NCBI GenBank assembly: GCA_937873255.1
Contig: CALMVM010000571.1
Location: 3,201 to 9,367 of the forward strand
Direction: 5' to 3'
Length of the DNA stretch: 6,167 bases
Source of the DNA: an uncultured Verrucomicrobiota bacterium
GTDB taxonomy: Bacteria > Verrucomicrobiota > Verrucomicrobiia > Chthoniobacterales > SZAS-18
The translations under genes were made by a program, and so were the position numbers. Shown piece after piece: positions 1 through 4,377 of this stretch (the stretch's first letter is position 1; each line of letters begins with the position of its first letter). The notes under the pieces are model-generated. The model saw only the letters and a program-made list of their open reading frames with translations, was not told the DNA's origin and did no database searches.

Positions 1-1399
1 ATCCCACGCCGTCGGCAGCTTTCGATCAGCGTGTAAACGATGGCCCCGCGCTGGCCGGCGTCGGCCTCGCCCACGAAGAGCCAGTTCTTCTTGCCCACCG
101 CCGTGGGACGAATGGCGTTTTCCACCCGGTTGTTGTCGATCTCGATCCGGCCGTCTTCCAACCAGACGCTGAGAGTCGGCCCCTGGCCAAGCGTGTACTC
201 GATGGCCCGGCCAAAGAGGCTCTGCGGCAGCGGTCGGCGCACGGTCTTCAGACGCACCAGCGCCCGCCTGACCCGTTCCTGGATCGGACGGCTCTGGTGG
301 GCACGCACGGCGGCCCACAACCGGGGACCGGCGCGGCTTTGGCGCAGTACCTTTTCGATTCGGTAGAGGTGGCTCATCTGGCGCAGCAGCCAGCCGATGA
401 GTCGGGGAGCCTGGGCGAGCGCCTCGTGGAACTTGCGCCGGACATGCGCCCAGCAGCCCGCCAGCGTGATCCTGGCCCCGCCGAGACGAGCGTTGGCGAA
501 GGCGGGGTACGCCTTGTACCCATCGCACTGGATGGCGCCGGTGAAGTCGGCGGGGATAACGTGTTCCAGGCACCTGGCCCCACGGCCCGTCTGCCAGTCA
601 AAGAGCACGTCGCCACCCGGACGGGAATAGGTCCACAGGTAACCCTGGCGCGTGCTGCCGTGGCCCGGCTCCAGGTAGGCGATGGGCGTCTCGTCCACCT
701 GCACGTAGCCGCCGCCGAGCACGCCGGTGCGGATCGCCTCGTATACCGGGCGCAGCCAATCGGCGGCCAGGCCCACCCAGCGCGCCAGGGTCTGGCGAGG
801 CAGGTGGACCCCGTGGCGCGCACGATAGATCATCTCCTGGCGGTAAAGGGGCAGATGGTCGGCGTACTTGGCGATGAGCACCTGCGCGAGCAACCCCGCC
901 GTGGGCAGGCCACGCTCTTGCAGGCACGGTGGCAGGGGCGCGATGAGCGGAGTAGCGTCCGCCTCTCCACGCCGCACGAACTTGCGGTGGATGAGTCGGC
1001 GGCGAAGGAAGCGGGCGGGCTCGTAGTCGAGTTGCTCGCTGATCTCCTGGCCGATGCAGCGCAAGCGGTGGGATCGACCTGCACCGGTTCGGGATCGAGC
1101 ACCTCTTCGATGACGGGTAGGTGTTCCGGCAAGCGGGCCGTGCGTTCGTGCTTGGCGGGTGGACGCGGCGAGGCCAGTTCCACCTCCGGCACCGGTCCGG
1201 TCGGTGCTTCCGGCTCGGGCGTGGGCTCGTTCTCCACGCCCTGCAAGAGCATCTGCAACTGGGCCGGGTCGAGTTGCTCGCTCTGGCGGCCGAAGAGCTG
1301 GCGCACGAGCGCGTCGATCTTCTGGCGCAGCAGCGCGTTCTCACGCTCCAACCGCTCGTTGGCGGCCTGCAACTCGGCTTCGCGGGGCGTCTCGCTCAA
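1..1399 (-). pseudogene. tnpC: IS66 transposase TnpC, -1 frameshift, C-terminus beyond window
   Basis: This is the DDE transposase of the IS66 element. Reading from a TTG codon at 1399 gives about 111 residues: a leucine-rich coiled-coil start (LQAANERLERENALLRQKID), then a linker ending VQVDPT. The frame then runs into unrelated sequence, but the -1 frame from 1064 (LRCIGQEISEQLDYEPARF) stays open to the window edge for 354 codons. That part holds the catalytic residues: D in VQVDETP (695-693), D in QCDGYKAY (524-522) and E in NNRVENAIRP (122-120), followed by AVGKKNWLF. About 466 residues are visible, against roughly 500-550 for full-length members. The CxxC zinc-finger cysteines common near the N-terminal third are absent (RKFVRRGEADA instead), probably a subgroup feature. 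No ATG lies between the upstream stop (1420-1418) and the TTG, and no clear ribosome site is seen. One missing base near 1064-1066 explains the break; a sequencing error is possible. Confidence 0.93.
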
Positions 1400-1455
1400 G
1401 GCGAAGCCGATGTTAGATCAAAGCAAACCGTTCGGATAGAGATTAATGCAAAAAC

Positions 1456-1809
1456 TTACTCCCGCTCGCACCACGGACGCAGCCGCGCCCCACGCAACTC
1501 GATGCCGTCGGTGAGCATGGCCAACGCCTCCGGAGCCAAGCGCAGCTTGACCGCCGCAGGGTCCACGCTCTTTGGCCAGGCGAAAGAACCCTCTTCCAAC
1601 CGCTTGATGAGCACCCACAGTCCCGTGCCGTCCCAATACAGGATCTTCAGACGCGTCTTGCGCCGGTTGGTGAACACGAAGAGGGCACCCTGGCGTGGAT
1701 CCTCGCCCAGGCGTTCGCTCACCAGCGCATGCAGACCGTTAAAGCTCTTGCGAAGATCGCACGGCTCCAGGGCGATGAAGACCTGCAGCCCGCCCATAAA
1801 ACTCAGCAT
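1456..1809 (-). CDS. tnpB: IS66 accessory protein TnpB (IS66 Orf2-like)
   Basis: This is the 117-residue IS66 accessory protein, needed with TnpA for transposition in this family although its biochemical role is unclear. The family signature is plain: EPCDLRKSFNGLHALV near residue 15-30, then GALFVFTNRRKTRLKILYWD, GTGLWVLIKRLEEGSFAWP and, near the C-terminus, DGIELRGARLRPW. Length is typical (about 115 residues). The ATG at 1809 sits inside the end of tnpA, sharing ATGCTGA with its stop, and no Shine-Dalgarno sequence precedes it, so translation is probably coupled to tnpA. tnpC follows after 56 bp. The frame appears intact. Confidence 0.96.
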   Translation of the reverse strand: MLSFMGGLQVFIALEPCDLRKSFNGLHALVSERLGEDPRQGALFVFTNRRKTRLKILYWDGTGLWVLIKRLEEGSFAWPKSVDPAAVKLRLAPEALAMLTDGIELRGARLRPWCERE

Positions 1810-2213
1810 GGACGTGTGGCGGTGGTCAGCGCCTTGAGCAACTCAGCGGCGAGCACCGCTTGCCGCGCATCACGCACTTCCCGGCGTGCTCCGCCGGGCA
1901 GATGAATGCACAACGTCCCAGCCTCGTTGACGGCGGCCGGCTCGACCACCGCTTCCATCAACCGCAACGTCCCCGCCGGGGTGGACGGCAGCGCCTTGGC
2001 CGCCGGTGGGTACTGCTTGCGCGCCTTCCGGCGCTTCTGTATCCACGACGCGAACGTCTGGTAGTTGATGCCCACCGCCTTGGCGAACGCTTGGCCGCTG
2101 GTGCCGCCCCGCTCGAACTCGTCGAGCAGCGCCTCCCGCCTCGCTTTTTTGATCCGCACCCGACCGAGCGCATCGGTCTGCAACACTTCGTCCGGCAGAG
2201 TCATAGATGTCAT
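1803..2213 (-). CDS. tnpA: IS66 accessory protein TnpA (helix-turn-helix)
   Basis: This is the first gene of the IS66 element, 136 residues. The N-terminal half has a basic segment (GRVRIKKARREALLDEFE) followed by a helix-turn-helix-like stretch around residues 37-62 (GQAFAKAVGINYQTFASWIQ, then basic KRRKARK), consistent with DNA binding. The C-terminal half ends in a short conserved module (GTLCIHLPGGARREVRDARQ, then AELLKAL) often seen in IS66 TnpA. The ATG at 2213 is preceded by AGGTG four bases upstream; a second ATG three codons in (2204) is an alternative start. The gene overlaps tnpB by 7 bp. The frame appears intact. Confidence 0.93.
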   Translation of the reverse strand: MTSMTLPDEVLQTDALGRVRIKKARREALLDEFERGGTSGQAFAKAVGINYQTFASWIQKRRKARKQYPPAAKALPSTPAGTLRLMEAVVEPAAVNEAGTLCIHLPGGARREVRDARQAVLAAELLKALTTATRPC

Positions 2214-2223
2214 AGCACCTATG
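2211..2223. promoter_or_regulatory. Short palindrome over the tnpA start codon
   Basis: The 13 bases CATAGCACCTATG form a perfect inverted repeat with 5-base arms (CATAG/CTATG) around CAC. It covers the tnpA start codon and its putative AGGTG ribosome site. The core AGCACCTATG recurs as AGCACTTATG at 2229-2238 (9 of 10 identical, 15 bp apart). Such repeats near an IS end could be protein-binding sites or a start-site hairpin. This is inference from sequence only. Confidence 0.3.
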
Positions 2224-2241
2224 CCTACAGCACTTATGACT

Positions 2242-2274
2242 CCGACAGATAGAGGCGGTCGGCGTTACACTTAC
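2242..2274 (-). repeat. Putative terminal sequence of the IS66 element (tnpA side)
   Basis: On the minus strand the segment starts GTAAGTGTAACGCCGACC, a GTAA-type tip as I recall for IS66 elements. An internal inverted repeat CCGAC...GTCGG lies at 2242-2246 and 2258-2262. A second GTAA occurs 6 bases inside, so the tip is either 2274 or 2268. The matching inverted repeat at the tnpC end is outside the window. Confidence 0.4.
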
Positions 2275-2275
2275 G

Positions 2276-2665
2276 ATCAGCGAACACCAAGTGCTCGGAC
2301 TGATCCTGAGTGGCGGGCAGGAAGGCGACGCGCCCGTGAGCGAGGAAATGCTCGCCGAAGAGCTTGCCCGCCCGGAGATCAAAGCCGTGGGAGCGGATCG
2401 TGCCTACGACAGCGACACGATCCGCCGAATGATCAAGGCGGCGGGCAAGGAAGCCGTGATCCCGCCACGCTCCAACCGGGTCAATCCGCCACACTACGAC
2501 AAGGATAAGTACAAGGAGCGCAACAAAGCTGAGCGGCTTCTCTGCAAGCTCACGGGCTACCGCGCCGTGGCCACCCGCTACGACAAACTGGCCTCCATGT
2601 TCCTGGGCGACGTGTTGGCAACCCTGCTCGCCGTGAGCCTCAAATGTATTGTGAACGCAACCTAG
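2276..2665 (+). pseudogene. IS5-type DDE transposase, C-terminal remnant
   Basis: This is the C-terminal half of an IS5-type (DDE_Tnp_1) transposase. Recognisable are LGLILSGGQEGDAP, the second catalytic aspartate in VGADRAYDSD (from GTG 2291, residue 36), and the YKERNKAER signature with the catalytic glutamate (residue 81), followed by ATRYDK. The N-terminal half with the first aspartate is missing, so the fragment is inactive. The lysine normally found seven residues after the glutamate is threonine here. The frame is open upstream only to a stop at 2237-2239, inside the IS66 end. GTG 2291 is the first plausible start, but no real start is expected in a fragment. The coding end (TGTGAACGCAACCTAG) probably contains the element's own terminal repeat. 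It lies 24 bp from the end of the next gene, on the opposite strand. Either IS66 inserted into it, or a deletion joined the two. Confidence 0.85.
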
Positions 2666-2689
2666 CGCCATTCACGCCCGCCCCCTTAT

Positions 2690-3283
2690 TTATTCGATCT
2701 TCTTGCCAGTTTTAAGATCAATCTTTATCTTTCGAAAGTCGGGTTTTTCAAGTGGTCCACCATCCCAAACCGTGAGTTCCAAAGTTCTGTCCTTGGAATT
2801 GATTTTGCCACTAAAAAACCACAGATATGAACTGGCCGTATTTGGTATCCTTGCAAGTTCTTTAGGATTAAAGATATCCATGATCCTCAGCGCTACGGTC
2901 TTGTTCCCTTCGCCATCGTAAACTACCACCGCCGTCTTAGCGTCTAGATTTTCAGAGGAGTCGTTGATTGTCACCACAAAACTGCCGTCGTCGGCAACCA
3001 GCACACCTAGGGGCGAGAAGTCATTTTCAAGAGATGCAGTCCACACCGGAATATAATGTGGAGAAACGAAGTTTATGACTTTTTGCCTGTCGATTTTGAA
3101 GAGCACTCCAGTACAAGGGCGCGTTTTTTTGTCACCCATGAACACCGCAGACTGCATCAAAAACAGGTAACTGTTGTCCGCAGAGGAATACACCACCTGT
3201 GTCGGAGGATGGAGAGTATCGGCGAAGTTATTGCCCGCTGCAAGGATCAGCAAGCAAAGAACTTGGGTAAGTCTTTTCATCAT
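2690..3283 (-). CDS. Exported protein of unknown family, candidate partner/immunity of the Rhs metallopeptidase tip
   Basis: A 197-residue protein I cannot assign to a named family. It starts MMKRLTQVLCLLILAAG, a typical signal peptide (lysine/arginine, then a hydrophobic run), with a likely signal-peptidase I site after NNFA; no lipobox cysteine is seen. The mature part is strand-rich (VLVADDGSFVVTIND, AVVVYDGEGNKTVALRIMD) and ends lysine-rich, KIKIDLKTGKKIE. ATG 3283 is chosen over an upstream in-frame ATG at 3352: GGAG (3296-3293) lies 9 bases before it, and the signal peptide then begins correctly. A second ATG follows at once. The start lies one base after the stop of the Rhs metallopeptidase tip, the position of an immunity gene in Rhs/CDI toxin pairs. 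Base composition is AT-richer than the Rhs core. Immunity function is inferred from position only; an exported protein with another role remains possible. Confidence 0.75.
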   Translation of the reverse strand: MMKRLTQVLCLLILAAGNNFADTLHPPTQVVYSSADNSYLFLMQSAVFMGDKKTRPCTGVLFKIDRQKVINFVSPHYIPVWTASLENDFSPLGVLVADDGSFVVTINDSSENLDAKTAVVVYDGEGNKTVALRIMDIFNPKELARIPNTASSYLWFFSGKINSKDRTLELTVWDGGPLEKPDFRKIKIDLKTGKKIE

Positions 3284-3284
3284 A

Positions 3285-4119
3285 CTATTTTGCTCCGCCC
3301 ATGGGATAAGGTACGGGTCGATTGCCGTAGGTATCTGCAACGCCGCCTCCAAACTCCGAAGACATTATGTTGGCACCTCGGACAGCGCGAGACTCTTTTC
3401 CCGACGCATCCCAAGCTGGATAAGCTCCTTGCGTACCCCATCCCAAAGGGTCTGGGACCAAGGTTTGTCCAACAGCTATCCCAGATGTATACTCAAGAGC
3501 ATGGTAGAATTCGTGGGGAATTAGAAGTCTGTCTCCAAGTCCGTTAGTAGTATCCAAAACCACCTCTACTCTACCATTCTCTCTAAAGGTTAAACCCGGC
3601 AGAGCGGCGCCCGTCAAACTAGTACCGTCAGGCAAGATAACCGAAGGCCCGACGTTAACCTCACTGCTGCAGTTTTCAAGGGCATCAAGCAGTTGCCGAC
3701 CTCTTGCCGATCTCCGCATGTCGGCGTAACTCCTACGGTAATTATCCCAGAAACGCTGGTTCCCTCCACCTCGGTAGGTGATATAAAGTCCCATCGGATC
3801 AGTTCGCAAAGTGGGGGCATTTCCTACGTAGCGATATAAATTGATATCCGCCCCCTTGAAATTGATGGGATCGGTTTGTAAAAATCTCCCCAGGGCCGGC
3901 GAGTACGCCCGGTGGCGGTAGTCGTACACGCCCGCGCTGGCCAGCCACTCTCTTCCGGTGAACAGGAACCGGTTGGCGTACGCACTGCCGCCGCCCAGCA
4001 CCGTGCCCGCTGCATCCCTGACCGTGGGCTGGCCGTACACGTCGTAGCCGTACCGCTCGACCACCTGGCCGCCCGTGTTGGTCAAGGCTACCGTGCTGCC
4101 CAGCCCGTCGTGGTGGTAG
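3285..4119 (-). CDS. Orphan Rhs C-terminal tip with HExxH metallopeptidase domain
   Basis: This is a displaced Rhs 3' end. Its first part repeats the end of the Rhs core (HHDGLGSTVALT, then GGQVVERYGYDVYGQPTVRD and GREWLASAGVYDYRHRAYSP), ending in the junction motif APTLRTDPMGL, the P-x4-DPxGL type that marks where variable tips begin. A 166-residue toxin domain follows. There is no good gene start: the frame is open from 4181, but the first start-like codon is a TTG at 4085 inside the core repeat, with no ribosome site. It is therefore probably silent in place, or expressed only by weak initiation or after recombination with the main rhs gene. The homology to the main gene stops sharply at 4119, next to an inverted repeat. 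The next gene starts one base after its stop (TAG 3287-3285). Confidence 0.85.
3288..3785 (-). other. Toxin domain 2: putative zinc metallopeptidase (M91-like)
   Basis: This is the variable tip after DPMGL, 166 residues. Residues 91-95 are HEFYH, an HExxH zinc-binding and catalytic motif in a helix context (LLIPHEFYHALEYTSG), at 3515-3501. About 36 residues on, KESRAVRGANIMSSEFGG (residues 130-147) supplies a candidate third ligand, E131. The HExxH...E spacing and the 'E-x-RAV-x-G-x-N' run resemble the M91/NleD-like effector peptidases found as tips of polymorphic toxins; the family call is from pattern memory, not from a search. The first 40 residues are basic and aromatic (RFWDNYRRSYADMRR). 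The target protein is unknown. Base composition is more AT-rich than the core. Confidence 0.75.
3293..3296 (-). promoter_or_regulatory. Ribosome binding site of the exported partner gene
   Basis: GGAG on the minus strand lies 9 bases before ATG 3283, inside the last codons of the metallopeptidase tip (GGC GGA GCA AAA TAG). It supports the 3283 start over 3352 and gives the partner gene its own translation signal. Confidence 0.6.
3868..4119 (-). repeat. Rhs core direct repeat, copy B (orphan module)
   Basis: This segment aligns without gaps to 4700-4951 at an offset of 832 bp. I count 22 mismatches in 252 positions (about 91% identity). Positions 3909-4040 are identical to 4741-4872 over 132 bp; all mismatches lie in the flanks (12 in the left 41, 10 in the right 79). 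The repeat encodes the end of the Rhs core just before the variable tip. Confidence 0.95.
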
Positions 4120-4124
4120 CAGTA

Positions 4125-4184
4125 AAAAGGGGACAGGCATTTTTTCGGTCGAGGTGAATGATGGAAGATGTGTATCCCCTTTTA
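4125..4184. repeat. Imperfect inverted repeat (AAAAGGGGA type) at the orphan-module edge
   Basis: AAAAGGGGACAGGCAT on the plus strand, just right of the end of Rhs homology, pairs imperfectly with GATGTGTATCCCCTTTT near 4168-4184 (13 of 16 positions complementary), leaving a loop of roughly 30 bases. Similar AAAAGGGGACAG-type repeats are, as I recall, dispersed in some genomes beside Y1 (REP-associated) transposases; that link is a memory-based suggestion. No transposase gene is present here. It could also fold as a transcription-end hairpin after the small membrane gene. Confidence 0.45.
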
Positions 4185-4201
4185 TTCTCCTTTTCACATG
4201 C

Positions 4202-4375
4202 CTACTCACCGCCCCCCCTTTTCTTGTAATATCTTATGGGGATCGTCAGCCATAGGGCAGCAAATGCCGCAACTAAAGCCCGGATCAAGGTATCGTGGAT
4301 TTGTGCACGCAGAGCCATTAAACTCCCAAACATACAAATTGCTAGGACCGTGAAAACAAACCTAAATGATTTCAT
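4202..4375 (-). CDS. Small two-helix membrane protein, candidate immunity protein of the main Rhs tip
   Basis: A 57-codon reading frame starts at ATG 4375, two bases after the TGA of the main rhs gene, and ends at TAG 4204-4202. I recognise no family. The protein begins MKSFRFVFTVLAICMFGSLM and has two hydrophobic stretches, about residues 4-22 and 30-47 (LIRALVAAFAALWLTIPI), joined by a short polar loop (RAQIHD). It ends basic, RYYKKRGGGE. This predicts a hairpin in the inner membrane with a positively charged cytoplasmic tail. There is no Shine-Dalgarno sequence (AACAAATAATTGATT precedes the ATG), so translation probably depends on ribosomes finishing rhs. Its place directly after a variable Rhs tip is that of an immunity gene, and a small membrane protein would suit a membrane-active toxin. 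The family and function are unproven; a chance short frame is less likely given start, position and composition together. Confidence 0.65.
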   Translation of the reverse strand: MKSFRFVFTVLAICMFGSLMALRAQIHDTLIRALVAAFAALWLTIPIRYYKKRGGGE

Positions 4376-4377
4376 AA

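Larger units (their letters stand above)
1..2274 (-). mobile_element. IS66-family insertion sequence (one end outside window)
   Basis: The order tnpA-tnpB-tnpC on one strand, with a short tnpA/tnpB overlap and a long DDE transposase last, is the diagnostic layout of IS66-family elements. The tnpA-side end is placed near 2268-2274 because the minus strand there begins GTAAGTGTAACGCCG, which resembles the GTAA-type tips I recall for IS66 elements, and because sequence beyond it belongs to an unrelated IS5-type transposase. The tnpC-side end lies beyond position 1, so neither the inverted-repeat pair nor the target duplication (usually 8 bp in this family) can be verified. tnpC is frameshifted, so the copy may no longer move by itself. 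The family call is firm; the exact right boundary is not. Confidence 0.85.

Noticed and set aside
297..1439. Long open frame of 380 codons on the plus strand
   Set aside because: It is antisense to tnpC in GC-rich DNA; the minus strand carries the recognisable DDE transposase and the plus-strand translation has no family features.
1400..1455. 56-bp gap between tnpB and tnpC as a possible separate promoter or small gene
   Set aside because: No start codon with ribosome site, hairpin or clear promoter hexamers could be supported.
2666..2689. Terminator between the exported-protein gene and the IS5-type remnant
   Set aside because: No stem with a T run is visible in this 24-bp gap.
3284..3352. 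Upstream start (ATG 3352) for the exported protein
   Set aside because: It would bury the signal peptide 23 residues inside and overlap the toxin gene; the GGAG and signal peptide support 3283.
3056..3547. 163-codon plus-strand frame across the exported protein and the metallopeptidase tip
   Set aside because: It is antisense to two genes with a signal peptide and an HExxH motif; no ribosome site or family feature is seen.
3799..4209. 136-codon frame on the minus strand starting with GTG just after the small membrane gene
   Set aside because: It reads the orphan Rhs core in the wrong frame, and its translation there is a shifted shadow of the repeat. Only its first 25 codons lie outside the core repeat.
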